Positions 12,664 to 25,666 of a stretch of DNA of 64,000 bases are shown here, in pieces. Source of the DNA: Cyanoderma ruficeps (taxonomy: Eukaryota > Chordata > Aves > Passeriformes > Timaliidae). The translations under genes were made by a program, and so were the position numbers. The stretch is from assembly GCA_008694505.1 (NCBI GenBank), contig VZDJ01000033.1:4179745-4243744 (forward strand), written 5' to 3'. Numbering within the stretch: the first letter of the stretch is position 1; each line of letters opens with the position of its first letter. The notes beneath the pieces were generated by a model. It had not been told where the DNA came from, did not search any database, and saw only the letters and a program-made list of their open reading frames with translations.

Positions 12664-15600
12664 ATGTCGGCACCACTGCTGCTGTGGGTCGTTCTCCTCC
12701 GCTGGGCCAGCGGCGGGGGCTTCATGCGGGGAGGCAGGACGTGGCAGCACTGCACAGGTAGGAGCGAAGGGCGGGTGGGCTGCACCGGGGGACAGGTGTT
12801 CACCCTGCTGGCAAACGGGCCGGGACTGCCGTGCTCCCACGGCTGGGATGCTCCCCACGCTGCCCGGGCAGACCCCAGAAGGTGTGCCGTGTTTTGGGGG
12901 GCATGCCCCGTGTGAGGGAGCCCAGCCCCAGTGTGTCGGTGCTCAGTGTCCACTCAAGTGGGCAGAGTGACAGCAGTGGCGCGGGCTGCCGGCAGCCTCG
13001 GACAGCAGGATGTGGGGTCATTCCTGTGCCTGCAGCCCCCACAATGCCGACGGGGCAGCGCCCAGCCCTCTCGGAGCTGTGGGGAGAGCTGTGTTACACA
13101 AGCCTTGTCCCAGGTTCTGCTGGAGGCAGAGGGGAGGGGAAGGGCCGGAAGAAGGAGAAGAGAGCCATGAAGTCCCCCTGGAAAGTCCCGCCTGCCCCGG
13201 ACTCTCCCATGCTCTGACAGGCACAACCTTCAACCTCCCGGCAGCAAAAGTTTCCGTCCCACTGCCCCCGGCCGAGCTCCCGTGTCATTTCCTGAGCCAA
13301 AGAGGATCCCCATTGCCCTGGCTCTGCCATCCCATCCCCGTGCCTGCGCTGTGTGGGCAGCAAAGCCTGAGCTCAGTTTTTGAGGCTGCTTGGGCCCAGG
13401 CTCTGGATGCTTAGGGCTGGTCCCAGTTTGATGGCAATTGTATTTGCTTTTTGTTGCAGCGCAGATGGTGTGAGAAGCAAAACAGGGAGAGTTTGGAGAG
13501 TTTCTGCCCACTGCCTCCTCCCCGAGGTGCTCCAATCTCTCTGGGAATGTCCCTGCTGTCCCTCGGCAGCCTTGGCTGGAGGGATCCCAGCATCATCCTG
13601 GGGACCTCAGCACAAGGCCCCCTGACACCACTTGTGCTGCCCTGCTGCTCTCCCAGCCTTAGCAGGGACAGATGTGGGAGGCAGACTGGAACACAGATCT
13701 TTGGATTTAGGGATTTGGGTTTGGGCTTAGGACTTGGCTCCTTCCTGGCCCACAACCTTCAGCCCCAGCTGAGCTCTCCCCCAGCTCATCCTCACTATCT
13801 CAGGGGCACCTGGGGGCTCCTGAACCCCTCTGCAAATCCAAGCCTGAGTTCAGCTTGTCCTTTTTGCTGGGAAAAACAGGAACTTGCCATTGCCTGAGTG
13901 ATGTATTTCTGAAATAAGCTGTTCCAGTTCAAACTCCCCCAGCAAAACTTTGCTTTAGGAACAGCTTAAACCAGCACTGGGGTGGGCAAGGGGCACACAC
14001 AGCTGCCAGGGTGGGAAGGACCTCACCAATCCCACTGCTCTGGTCTGGATGGAGCCACATGAGCAGATTCCTCCTTGCTCTGCCCACCTGGAACTGGGCT
14101 GGCCAGGCATGTCTGGAGGAAGCGCTTCCCTTCTCCAGCTGGTTTGGATTCAGACACACAGCCCAGCCTTGCTCCCGGCTCCCTCCTTCCCAGCTCTCCC
14201 GCTGCGCCCCAGCAGCCCGGATTTATTAGTACAAATTGGAGCTAAAAGCCAGGTCTCAGAGGGTTGGGATGGAACCAGGGATGTTTTAGTGTAGCCAAGA
14301 GCTGCTTCATCTCTTGGGCATCATCTCCCTTCTCTGCCAGAAAACCATTCAAAAATAAAACCAGGAGGGTCCAAGGCCAGGAAGGTTGGAGAAGTCCCCA
14401 CAGCTGCCACAGCCCTTCCTGTGCTGAGATGTTGGAGCTGGCAGTGTTTTGTGGGGTGGCACTTTTGGGTGCTGTTGTGCTGTGTGTTCTCACGGGGGTG
14501 ATGCCCTGGGGCTGGGCACAGCGTTCTCCTCTCTGGGAAGAGGGCAATTATTTATAATGAGTGGTTTTGGTGCCTGCCGTGAGTGTGTGTGCATGTGTGC
14601 AATTAGGGCTGGGTTGGGAGAGCCTGAACACCGGGACTGGAGGGGCAGGGCTGTCCCCACTGTCCTGTGGACAGAGATGGGGACGGGTGGCTGCCCTGAG
14701 AGCAAAACTGTGGTGCCGGATCCCTGCTGCTCCCCTGGCTCCGGCTGCGGCTGCTGGGGCCGGTGGATCCCGAGGAAGCTGCTGGCAGTCCGGGGCTGCC
14801 TGGCTGGCAGGTCCCGGCTCCAGTGGCAGCATCCAGACCCCGTCAGTGAGATGGTTCTGCACACTTGGTGCTCCTGCCATGCCGACAGAGACACCAACCC
14901 TGTGTCTGAACGGCAAATCTTGCCTCTGGCCCTGCAGTAGGGGCTCGGGGCAGACCCCAGGGAAGGGCCAGCAGGCTGCTGCGGCCCGCCAGGCCATCCC
15001 GCTGCTGTGGAGCACCTCAGCCAGCGCTGGGGTACCCCCATCCCACGGCGGGACGGGGCAGGAGGGCTCCCGCCGTGGTGACCGGCTGCGCTGTCTCTCG
15101 GCACAGACCTGCGGCCGCTGGACATCCTGTCGGAGGCGGTGCCGGCCGTGGGGCTGGCCCGCGGCATGCGGGTGTTCCAGGTGCAGGGGGTGCGCGGCTT
15201 CCAGCTCTCCTCCTCTCGGCCCCGCGCCCTGGGCTTCCCCGCCTCGCGGCTCTTCATCCACTGCGACCGCTTTCCCGAGGAGTTCTCCATCATCGTCACG
15301 CTGCGGGCGCTCCGCGGGCCCGCCAAGGTAAGCGCGGCCGGGCGGGCAGGGCGCGGGCACGGCGCGGCCCCGCCGGTGAGAGCCCGCGCCCTCCCGCAGA
15401 GGAACGAGTACATCTTCACGCTGATGGTGGAGGAGAGCCCCAGCGTGCTGGTGGGGCTGCGCTACGGCCCCGACAAGCTCCACTTCCTCTTCTGGAGCCA
15501 GGAGCGCGCCGGCGGCTGGCAGACCCGCGTCACCTTCCCCAACGTGTCCCTCTCCGACAACCAGTGGCACACGCTCATCCTGGCTGTCTCCGGCCAGTCC

Positions 15601-18600
15601 TTCTCCTTGACGGTGGACTGCAGCATCCCCAAGGATGTGTAGGTTGGGGGCGGCGCTGGGGGGCTCGGCAGGGTGGGCAGGGTGATGTTCCTCCACCAGC
15701 GTCTCCTCTGGCCACCGGGAGATTGGAACACGAACCCTGTGAGGAACGGCTGATGGAGCTGGGGGTGTTTATCCTGGAGAAAAGGAGACTCAGGGGTGAC
15801 CTTACCACTCTCTACAACTCCTTGAAAGGTGGCTGTGGTCAGGTGGGGGTTGGTCTCTTCCTCCAGGCAGCAACTGACAGAAGGAAAGGACTCAGTCCCA
15901 AGCTGTGCCAAGGGAAATATAGGTTGGATATTAGGAAAAAGTTTTTTACAGAAAGAGTGATAAAATACTGGAATAGTCTGCCCGGGGAGGTGGTGGAGTC
16001 ACCATCCCTGGATGTGTTTAAGAAAAGACTGGATGTGACACTCAGTGCCAGGGTTTAGTTGAGGTGTTAGGGCGTGGGTTGGACTCAGTGATCTTGAAGA
16101 TCTCTTCCAGCCTAATCGTTCTGTGTGATTCTGTGAGATGCTGTGAAATGGTTCCCTGCCTGTTCTCTGCCCATCCCCAGGGTGGTGGAGACGCCATTCC
16201 CAGCCTCGCTGTCGGTGAGGAGAGCCAGCTTCTACCTGGGCAACAGGCGGAGAAGGAAAGGCATGTTCACGGTAGGTGCCCCATGGCGTGGGCTGCCCAG
16301 GGTATGCTCAGGGGTGCTCGTGGCTGCCTGTGGGATCACCCACAGCCCTCCCTCAGTCCCCTACGCTGGCAGGGCTTGGGCCACGGTGCAGGAAGCAGAG
16401 GTGGCTGTGGGTCTTTCCCATGTAGAGGCACTGAAAGGCAGCTGCTCCGAGCCACAAGCCAGTGCTTCCCTTCCATCAGCTGTTAGATTGCCCCAGCTGG
16501 GCGTCTGGGATCTGATAAATGTGCATGAATCCCATGGACACTTCTGCATCCCAGGAGGGAGGGCAACAAGCAGAAGCCAGGCAGGAAATCCAAGGCACAG
16601 GTTACCTGCAGTTCCCATTCTGTGATCTTGTGGGACTTGGTCTCCATCCCTCTGCTCCCACTTTCCCAGGGCTTGCTGAGGCAGCTTGTCCTGCTGCCAG
16701 GGGCCGATGCCACCCCCCGGATATGCCACGCCGTGAACTTCAAAGTCGCAACGCTCTCTGTCCCCAGTGTCCTCCAGGATGTCCCTGCCAAGCCAGTGAG
16801 CAACGAGGTGCTCAAATACCCCTACGGTCAGTGCCCCCACAGACACACAGGCTCTGTTGGCCCCCTCCACCTCTGGGAGGAAGGGTCATTGCATGGGGCT
16901 GGGAATGAAGCAGGAGCAGAGGGGAAGAGGGTGTTCCCGGCACCCTCTGTTGCTCAAAGTGTGTGTGTTGGGTCCCTGTCCAAAATCTCCCTGAGAAGAC
17001 AGGGTGGCCCTGTCTGGCCTTGGTAGAGCTGGGCCCACACAGGGTTGCCCCAGCCTGTGGCTTCCCAGATTTGTGCTGGGATTCCATTTTCCCCACTGCC
17101 TGATGCCCACCACCAGGATGAGACCAGGACATTTGCCCTTCCTGCCTCTCTGCTCCTCCACTTGGTGTGCATTAAGAGGCTCCTGCCTCACTCCTCTCCA
17201 TGCCCAGAGACTGACATGAAGGTGACCCTGGGGGCCCGGCCACGCTGCTCCAAGCAGGAGAAGGCTCAGTTCTGGTTCAACGCCTCCCGGCGAGGGCTGT
17301 ACCTCTGCAACGGCAGCACCTGGGTCTCCATGCTGGAAGGTATTGCTGGGGAGGTCCTGGCCCTCTCAGGGAGGGATGGAGACCCTTGCAGCAGAGCAGG
17401 AGCTGAGATTTGCCCTTGAGACCACTTTGGGATGGGAATCAGCAGCAGAGTGAGAGCCTGGGGTGCCTCCTCTGCTTGGCCAGGCCTTGGTTTGCTCTCC
17501 GTGCCCATGATACTTCCAGAGCACCTCTGGATTCAAGTGCCTCTGTGATCCCTCCACCTTCTCCGCCTCCTCCACCTTCTCTACTTTCTCTACTTTCTCC
17601 ACCTTCTCCACCTTCTTCACCTTCTTCACCTTCTCCGCCTTCTCTGCGTTCTCCACCTTCTCCACATTATGTGTCCCTCCTGGGAATTTTCTGGGCAGGA
17701 TGAGCTCCTGACCTGTCTGAGCAGGGCAGCTCACCACACAGACAGCCATGCTCAGGGTGTTGGGGTGCTCCCCCAGTGCTGAAGCATTTGTGGGATGGAT
17801 AAGTGGAAACAAAGAGACCCATCAGCTGCTAGAAATACTGGGAGCCATTGGGAGGGTGGCAGACCCAGGTCTCAATGTCATCAGGGCTCTGGTGGGACAC
17901 TTACAAATAAAACACTGAGAGTACCAAGGTGGAAAAGGCAACCAGAGCCTGGACTGCATGGGTGTTCTTCAATAATTATGTGGATTTCATCCACTGTCTC
18001 TCTCTCACTCACTCCAGGTTGTCTTCCCAGGATCCCTGGAGAGGACATGGAGGATGGGATATGCCCCTTACTGAACTGTCCTTCCCTTCCCTCCTCTCCC
18101 AGCATTTTTCTTCTTCTGATACCCACAGGGAGGGTTTGGATGAGCCATTTGTTCCCCACAGGAGCTAGCAGTGACTGGACCCCCTATCCTTCCCTACCTC
18201 TGCAAGTCTTCAGGATGGGCACAGTGTCCTTGTTTCCCCCAGGAGAACTCATGCTGGGGTCTCACTGGCCTGTGCCCTTCGGTGCCACCAACTCTGCCCC
18301 TTTTCTGCCATTTGTCCCTTCCAGTGCCCGTCTGTCTGCCATCGGGGCCACTCTGGAGGTTTCTGCTCCAATTTCTGGCATTAATTCTGCCTTAGGCTTC
18401 TCTAACCTCTCCTCCTGTCATCTCCTCCTTGTTCTCTCGAGGATAAGTAGATCAAAGCAATCAAAATGCACAGGGTGGCCCATGGAACTCCATGGCATGG
18501 GGTTCATTCCTGCTCTCAAAGGACACAGCTCTGCTTTCTGCTGGAGAACAGGCAGGGCTGGGTGGGGCTGGATGTGCTGCCCGTCGAGGTGCAGTCAGCC

Positions 18601-21600
18601 TCTTACCCCCCCTTGATTTGGCCCTTCACCCCCAGGGACACCAGGACCTTCATTTTCCCCACAAAGCTCTGCACAGCAGCAAGTGCCACTGAGCCAGCCC
18701 TCAGGGGGCCCCTCTCCAACTAAAATCACCTGGTTTTAACCTCATCCCTCTTTTTCTGTGGGCTCCCAGTCCACCACAGGCTGGACTATGTGGAGGAATA
18801 CCAGAACCTGGTGACCAACTCGGAGACAATGGGCATTGAGGTCTTCACCATCCCGAAGGTGGGGCTGTTTGCAGCCGTGGCCAACCGGATCACGCCCCCG
18901 GGGTCGGCCATCTACAGGTGGACCGACGGGAAGTTTGTGCACTACCAGAACATTCCCACCCACCAAGCTCAGTCCTGGAAGTATTTCACCATTGGGAAGA
19001 AGGTGAGTCTGCCAGGAAGGTGCCTCCATGTTTCAGTATATTAAATTGTAGTTGCCCAACGTTGGTTTCTCTGAAGCCCGGAGTCTTGGGCATGGTTTAG
19101 GTAACTGCATCTCAGAGATCTGCCTGTGGTCCTAAAGAGCCCTCAGAGCCTGCAGTTCCCTCTGGAGACCCACTGAGCCCAACATGCTGCATTTTTAAAC
19201 TCTCTTGCTTTTAAATTTTTCCAGGACTTTGGAGCTACCTCTCCTTGCCTGGGCAACCTGCCTTGAGGCTTGAGCAGAGGATTTGCCTGGTTCCTCTCCC
19301 TGGGAAGCTACTTATCACTTTGGAGGAACCCCAGGAAAGCCATCTGCTGAGAGCCAGCTCTGTGCAGGGCCCCCAGGGAAGCTGGGATTGTTCCCTCTCT
19401 GTGGTGACCTATTCTGGCTTTGTCCTCAGGGTGACTGCAGGGCTCCCCCATTGCCAGCCACGTGCACCAGGGTACAGAGGGATGGGCAGAATATCTTGCT
19501 CCAGGCTTGGTGACACCGACATCCCTGCTGGCTGGATGCAAACAGGCCATGTCCCCTGTTGGTGGCGGTGGGAACTGATGCTGGGCACCATCTCTGACAG
19601 GGGATTCACCTTCTGCAGGGCGACAGGGGGACCCAGCACAGCCCTGTCCTTGGGAGTGGCTACTCCTTGGCTGAACAAAGCCCCAGGCTGGTGCTTCCAG
19701 GGTCCTGTCCAGGCCAGGGGGCAGGAGACACCCCCACTGACTCTTTCCTCTTAGTGGGCCGTGGCTCTGTGCCTCTTTGTGGCCCAGACTGGGGCATAAT
19801 CTCTGCTGCTCCCTCTGGGGGACACTGAGCCATCTGAAGGCACAAACCCAGCATGACAGGGCTTGGATGTGCTCCCTGCCTTGCCCTTGGCCACCTCTGC
19901 TGCACCACTCTTGTCTCTCACACTTTCACAAGGGTTTCTTGGTCTGGAAAATGTTTTGTCTCAGGGAGTTGTTATCATTATTGTCATTGTTATCATTATC
20001 ATACCTGCCTTTTTTTTGTTCTGAACCACCTTTCCTTACAGGAGGGTTTGTCAGCTGAACCTCCCTCCTTCCCTGTGGAACATCCACGCTCCCCATTCCT
20101 GGGGCTGGAGGGCGTGAGTGGAGATAGCTCAGCTCTCCCTCCCCTTGTCTTACAGGCTGCTGGCTGCAAGTTGTGCCCCTGCCATGCACAAAGACCCCCA
20201 CAGGCCACTGGGTCCCTGTCCCCACTTTGTGTTGCCTGGGGACTGCTCAGGGACCCCAGCCAGGGCCATCTTGTCCCGCACCAGCCACCTCCATCCCTTG
20301 CCCTCCATCTCACCCCCCCCTGCATTTTCTTGTCCCTGCTCCTCTGAGAGGAGAAAACCAAGCTGTGCTGGCTTTCCCTTTTCCAGATCTTCCTGGCAGT
20401 GGCGAATTTCGAGCAGAATGAGAGGGGCCAGGAGTTCTCTGTGATATACAAGTGGAGCCGCAGGAAAGCCAAGTTCATCACGTACCAGCGCATCACCACG
20501 CACAGCGCCAGGGACTGGGAGGCCTTTGTCATTGAGGGAGAGGCTTTCCTCGCTGTGGTCAACCACAGAGAAGGTACCCAGCCCTCGGGGTTCCCTGCAG
20601 GCATTGGGGTGGGATCTGGGGCCCTGGAAGGTTCCCTGCTCGCAGCATGCTCCCTGTGCATCCTCAGGTGGAACGGAGTGCACAGCCAGGGGGGTGTGCA
20701 CACAGCTGTGAGCCTGGGGAACCTCAGGACACCCAAAGCCTTGCAGAGGAGAGAAAAGGCTTCTGACACAGTCACCCTCTGGGTTTCTGACTGCAGGGGA
20801 CAAGGACAGGAGTGGGGATGGTGCCTGGGCTGAATCTCTCTGCTGCTTTTCATTTTTATCCCCAATGCTACATAACGTGGTAGTGCCACAGGTTGAGCCT
20901 TTTGTGAAGCCAAATCCTTGGCCTTGTGGGCACACAGGAAACTGAGTGAGAGCCAGCTGACGTCCCTCCCTGGATACCCTGCAGACACAATCCAGCCTCA
21001 TTCCCCTCCCCAGGCTGGGAGTTGTTCTGGGCTGGGTCTGCCCCCCTTGGTGCAGAGGATGAATGGGTTCACAGCACGGCCCTGGTCTCTGGGATGTTCC
21101 CACCTGGGCTCAGATCCTGGACCAGGGGGCTCCTTCCCTGCCATCAGGGCTGGCTCAGGGGGCATCAGCACCTGGCACCAGGCTCAGAGCTGGCAGCAGG
21201 TGGCTTGGGCACCCCTGAGCTGGGCTGGAAAGTCCCTGTGTCACCTGTTGGGCTCCATCAGGGCCAGTTTGGGTGAGACCTGCCCTGGTGGCAGTGTGGT
21301 CCCTTTGCCAGCCATGCACATCACACATCACAAACACCATCATGGCCAAGACAAACTGGATGTTCCCCTTAGAGGGGGCTGGAGGGTCAGTCCCTGAGGA
21401 GCTGCCACTTACCCATGTGGCCATTCCCATTCTTCCTGCAGCCTTTCTTTGCCCGAATCCCTGTTGCAGTGAGGATTTAAAGCCCACTGGGTCCCACACA
21501 GGCATGAAGTCCAGATGCTTGAGCAGAGCCCAGGAGCTGGATGAAGCACGTGCTTTAGGGCAGGGGGGAAGCCCCCAATGTCAGCAGCTTAGGGACACAG

Positions 21601-23551
21601 CTGGGACTGGCCCCACTGCACAGGGCCACCCTGTGGGACAGCTGGCAGAGCTTGTCCACCCTGCGATGCTCGCATGGTGCCTCTGGAATGCTGCTTGTGT
21701 GGGGACAAAGCACCTGCCTGTCCCTCCTCTGCCAGGGCTGCCACAAAGTTTGGGATGAGCTCTTGGTGTGTTCCATGGGATGGAGGCTCCAGGTAGGGAT
21801 GGAGGCAGTAGGTAGAGGTGGAGGCTGTAAAATCTCTTTGGCTACTTCTTGGGGAGCAACAGGTCACTTGCAAACTGCCTCGTGACCTGCTGGCAGATAT
21901 TCATGTAGCTGAGCCTGTTTCTGGGTCTTGTTTCCTACACAAAGCAGGAATTGCTTTCCCTCATGGTGCACATCTGTCTCCCCCAGGGAACAACCACAAT
22001 ATAGACAGCGTGATATACAGGTGGAACCCCAGGACAGGGCTGTTTGAAACTAACCAGACCATTCCTACCTCTGGAGCATACGACTGGGAATTCTTCACCA
22101 TCGGACCGTATTCCTTCCTGGCTGTAGCTAACACATTCAATGGCACGTCCACGAAGATCTACTCACACATCTACATCTGGCTCAGTGGCTCTTTCCAGCT
22201 CTTCCAGTCTATCCTGGTAAGGCTTGGCCACTGCTCCTCAGTCCATCCACCCTCTGTGTTTAGACAGGGCAGCCACATCCAGCTTCTCACGGCCTCCTTC
22301 CCCACAGACATTTGGTGCAGCTGACTGGGAGGTTTTTCATATTGGGGACAGAGTCTTCCTGGCTGTTGCCAACAGCCACAGCTATGACAGCGGGATGCCA
22401 GCGCCCTCCAACTTCTATGCCATCAACTCCTCCATCTACGAGCTGAACATCACGGCCCAGATGTTTGTTAAGTTCCAGGACCTTCTCACCTACAGGTACC
22501 TGTGCAAGGATTCAGGGTGCTCCTGGGTCCATGCCCTTCCCCTGAGCAACCCAGGGGTCTCACAGAATCCCAGAATAGTTTGGGTGGGAAGGGACCTTAA
22601 ACCCTGTCTCATTCCACCCCCTGCCATGGGCAGGGACACCTTCCACTAGCCCAGGTTGCTCCAAGCCCCATCCAGCCTGGCCTTGGACACTTCCAGGGAT
22701 GGGACAGCCACAGCTGCTCTGGGCAACCTCTCCCAGGGTCTCTTCTCTTTTAGTTTAAAATTACACTTGCTTGTCTCCTGGAGGGTTATTGCAGGCTTCA
22801 CACTCCAGGGACTGAGGCTGCTGGGGAGGGTGATGGCTCCTTGGCACCAAATCCCAGTGGGAGCTGGGAGAAGGCCCTAGATTTGGGAATGAGGGTGGAT
22901 TTCTTTCAGGAACAGCCTGGGAAGAGTGGGGTTTTCTGTGTGTCCTCAGGGTGCCAGAGATTGGGGTGGGATGTGCTCTGCCCCATGGACACACAGCCCC
23001 TTCTTCAGCTGGTCACACAGGGGTCATCTCCCCTGCCCCTCTGCTTGTTTCCTCCCCAGTGCCCTGGACTGGGAGTTCTTCTCTGTGGGAGACGACTCTT
23101 TCCTGGTGGTAGCAAACTCCTTTGACGGCTTCACCTTCTCTGTTAACAGCATCATCTACAGGTACTGCAGAGGGCAGCCTTGGGGGGCTGTTCCCAGCAG
23201 GAATGACCCTGCATGGGCACAGCCTGGTGCATCTGCCCGGGAGGATGGATAGGACCGTTCCTTGTATTCAGGCAGGAATGGGAAGCCCCAGTGAGGGACA
23301 TCCCACCCTGAATCACAGCGGGGAGATGGGAAGTGCTTCCCTGCCCTTCCCAGGCGCCCAGCCCATGGCCCAGGAGCTAACTGCCTTCCCTGTGCAGGTG
23401 GCAAGGCTACGAGGGCTTTGTGGCAGCCCACCACCTCCCCACCGTGGGCTGCAGAGACTGGGAGGCGTTCCACACCCCTGAGGGCTCCTACCTGTTCTAC
23501 TCCAGCGCCAGGGAGCCGCTTTCCAAGGTGCTCAAGCTGAAAACCACCTGA
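12664..23551 (+). CDS. TSPEAR: TSPEAR: secreted thrombospondin-type laminin G and EAR-repeat protein, 12 exons, complete
   Basis: Coding exons: 12664-12757, 15107-15327, 15400-15638, 16181-16271, 16670-16826, 17208-17339, 18770-19002, 20387-20573, 21987-22216, 22308-22495, 23060-23161, 23398-23551. Every intron is GT-AG and all phases join, giving 675 aa (human about 669). Residues 1-19 are a signal peptide ([19 protein letters not shown]). The conserved [10 protein letters not shown] follows, then a thrombospondin-N/laminin-G-like domain to about residue 250. From about 315 to the end are seven EAR/EPTP beta-propeller repeats, each with a variant of DWEFF followed by FLAVAN (for example [38 protein letters not shown]). 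Human TSPEAR acts in ear, tooth and hair-follicle biology and has been linked to Notch signalling; a bird role is inferred. The start was chosen because the signal peptide follows it directly, although its Kozak context is weak. Introns are short. The gene is intact. Confidence 0.95.
15722..16142 (+). mobile_element. CR1 LINE fragment in TSPEAR intron 3
   Basis: About 420 bases of CR1: 'ggagctgggggtgtttatcctggagaaaaggagactcaggg', 'tataggttggatattaggaaaaa', 'gcccggggaggtggtgga', ending 'ttctgtgtgattctgtga'. It begins about 80 bases after the exon 3 donor. Confidence 0.9.
17551..17668 (+). repeat. 9-bp minisatellite (TTCTCCACC-like) in TSPEAR intron 6
   Basis: About twelve imperfect copies of a pyrimidine-only nonamer (ttctccacc with ttctctact, ttcttcacc and ttctccgcc variants). 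Because 9 is a multiple of 3 the array is open on the minus strand as a Glu-Lys-Val repeat, but it lies wholly inside an intron. Confidence 0.85.
22560..22740 (-). mobile_element. CR1 LINE 3'-end fragment in TSPEAR intron 10
   Basis: 'cacagaatcccagaatagtttgggtgggaagggacctt', then 'ccctgccatgggcagggacaccttccactag' and 'ccatccagcctggccttggaca': the reversed CR1 3' end in the right order. Confidence 0.88.
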
Positions 23552-24410
23552 GGCGGCTCAGACACGCTCAGCTCCTCGCCAGGACCGGGGCAAGCTGGGC
23601 ATCCAGCTGAAGATGGACCACAGGGCCCACGAGTGGCTGCAGCATCAGCTGGGCGTGGCTGGCTGCAGGAAGGGAGGAGGAGGAGGAGGAGGAGAAGGAT
23701 GAGGGCAGAGCTCCAGGGCTCCCTGCAGTCTTGTCCAGGGGCTGTTTCTCCTGGGAAAGCTCTGCCACCATGCTCCAGAGCCATGTCCTACCCAAGGTTC
23801 CTGGAGCCCAGCTGCATCCCCTGGCTTACCAGGGCCACGGTGCTTGGCAATTTCCAGTCCCCGGGAGGGACCCCGAGCTGCAAGTAGCTGTGGCCAAAGC
23901 TTGCACAAAGCCAGGGAAGGAAGAAACAGAGCAGAGCATGAGCTGCTGGGGAGGGTGCGTGGCAGAGGGGAGTAAACATGTGAGAAATTGCAGGAAAAAA
24001 AAGCATGTCCAGGCTTGGCTCTGTCTACCTGGGGCTGTGATGTTCCTGAGGACCATCTGGTTTGGCATTGCAGCCATTCTTCATGTCACCTTCATGCCAC
24101 TGCCACAGGCGCCTGCCCACCCTCCTACCATGGCTAGTTTGGGTCTCCCTCAACAAATGTTGTGTGTGTTGTACAAACCTGTTGGTGTGTTTGAGGGCCA
24201 GTGCTGGTCCTTGCTGGTCCATGCACCTTTGCATGGGGTTAGTGACTCCTGAGAAAACCTGCTTTGCATTTGGACCAATCCAGCTCCCACGGGCGTGGGA
24301 AAAAACCCAAAACTGCTGCAGGTGAAGCTGTGGCCTCTTTTCTTTTCCTCACCTTTGCTGGGGGACTCATTGCTTAACCAGAGCTCTAATAAACTGTGTG
24401 CACCCAGCCT
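23552..24410 (+). other. TSPEAR 3' untranslated region
   Basis: From the TGA at 23549-23551 to just after the AATAAA at 24388. It includes an AGG triplet run near 23676-23702. No coding potential seen. Confidence 0.65.
24388..24393 (+). promoter_or_regulatory. Polyadenylation signal AATAAA (TSPEAR)
   Basis: A canonical AATAAA 837 bases after the TSPEAR stop, followed by 'ctgtgtg', a GU-rich downstream element. The facing LRRC3 signal is about 770 bases further on. Confidence 0.75.
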
Positions 24411-25140
24411 TCCTCCCACATGGGTAACCCAGCTGCTCTGCCCGTGGCAGAGGCATCCCTTCACCCAGCAAGTCACCCCTGAGTGTCCACAGCCATGGGT
24501 GGCCTGGTGAGGATGAGGTGGCCCTGAGCACAGGGGTGTGCTGGGGTGAGGGTGCCCCTCTCTTCCCCCCACCCAGGACCCACTGCCTCACCTGAGTGCC
24601 CCAGAGCACCTCTCAGCCTTCCCCAGGGCCAGGTTTCCTGCTGAGCTGGACCACCCTCCCTGGCACTGAGGAGCACTCAGGAGGTGCCAGCCCCATCAAG
24701 AAGGGCTGGGGGGTCACAGCCTGAGCCTCCCCAGGGTCCAGACCTGCAGGGTGAGCCTCTGCATCCCTCCCTCCTCTCCCTGATCAGTGCAGCTGCAGCT
24801 GGCTCTGCCAGGAAGGACCATTTCTCCCTTGTGAGAAAAGGGAGAATTTGATTTGCTCCCATCACTGAGCTGTGAGCAGCAACTCTAATTCAGCCCCGAG
24901 GAAGGGCAAGATAAGGCAAGATAAGGCAAGACCAGATGTATTTGGGCAGCTGGTCCCTGCTCGAGGCAGCTTCAGCTGAGGGTGGGAGAGGATGGCACCT
25001 AATGGGAGTCGTGCTGGTACATTGAATTTAGGCAGGTCTGCTTTGGGAGAGATTGAATTAGGATAAGCCCCCCAAGCACCACGATCACCACCACCCTCCC
25101 TCGACACTCAGCTCCCAGCACAGCACAAACCCGGAGGGCT
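24411..25140. other. Intergenic spacer between convergent TSPEAR and LRRC3
   Basis: About 0.73 kb between the two facing poly(A) signals. It contains a triple 'gataaggcaa' repeat near 24908-24935 and nothing with coding or repeat identity that I recognise. Confidence 0.6.
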
Positions 25141-25157
25141 TTTCCTAAGTGCAGGGC

Positions 25158-25163
25158 TTTATT
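25158..25163 (-). promoter_or_regulatory. Polyadenylation signal AATAAA (LRRC3)
   Basis: TTTATT on the + strand, so AATAAA on the LRRC3 strand, 504 bases after the LRRC3 stop. It is preceded by 'cagggct' and is the first canonical signal downstream of the gene. Confidence 0.75.
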
Positions 25164-25666
25164 GAGGAAACAAAGGGTTTGGAGTTCCCCCTGCATTGCT
25201 GGAGGCAGGCAGAGGCTCCCAGGGTGCCCGGGGGGGCCTTGGGGAGGATGTCCTGCCCTCGGCAAGGCTGATCCCTCACTGGAGCCAGGATGGGGTGGCC
25301 CCTCTGCAGTGACCCTCTGCACCCCAGGGACCTCTTGGCCCCACAACTCATCTCTCCCTCCCAGGGACTTGTTCTCTCCCAACCACAAGCACGTGGCTGG
25401 GGCTGCATTCCCTACGAGCCCAGCTCTGGTAGGGAAAAAGCGTCTGGCTGGGGATGTTTGTCCCCAGGAACCTGGGAACCCGCTCCATGGGTGTCCCTGG
25501 CATCCCTCCCCCATGCCGTTTGCTCACACAGTCCAGTGTGGCTGGGGAGGGCACATTGGTGGCCCCTGTCTGAAGAAAGCCCCGGGGAGTCCTGCCAAGA
25601 AGCTTTGACGCCTGGTGGTCACCAGCTCCCTGTGAAGAGTCTGGGAGCCGGCAGCCCATCCCTGCT

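Noticed and set aside
14548..15696. 382- and 309-codon open frames on the minus strand
   Set aside because: They lie antisense to TSPEAR exons 2 and 3 in very GC-rich sequence. TSPEAR is clearly the coding strand and the antisense residues show no domain.
17795..18616. 273-codon + strand frame in TSPEAR intron 6
   Set aside because: No similarity, repeats or splice logic; it lies between in-phase TSPEAR exons.
19999..21103. Minus-strand frames of 317-329 codons
   Set aside because: They overlap TSPEAR exon 8 in antisense and otherwise run through introns; composition is non-coding.
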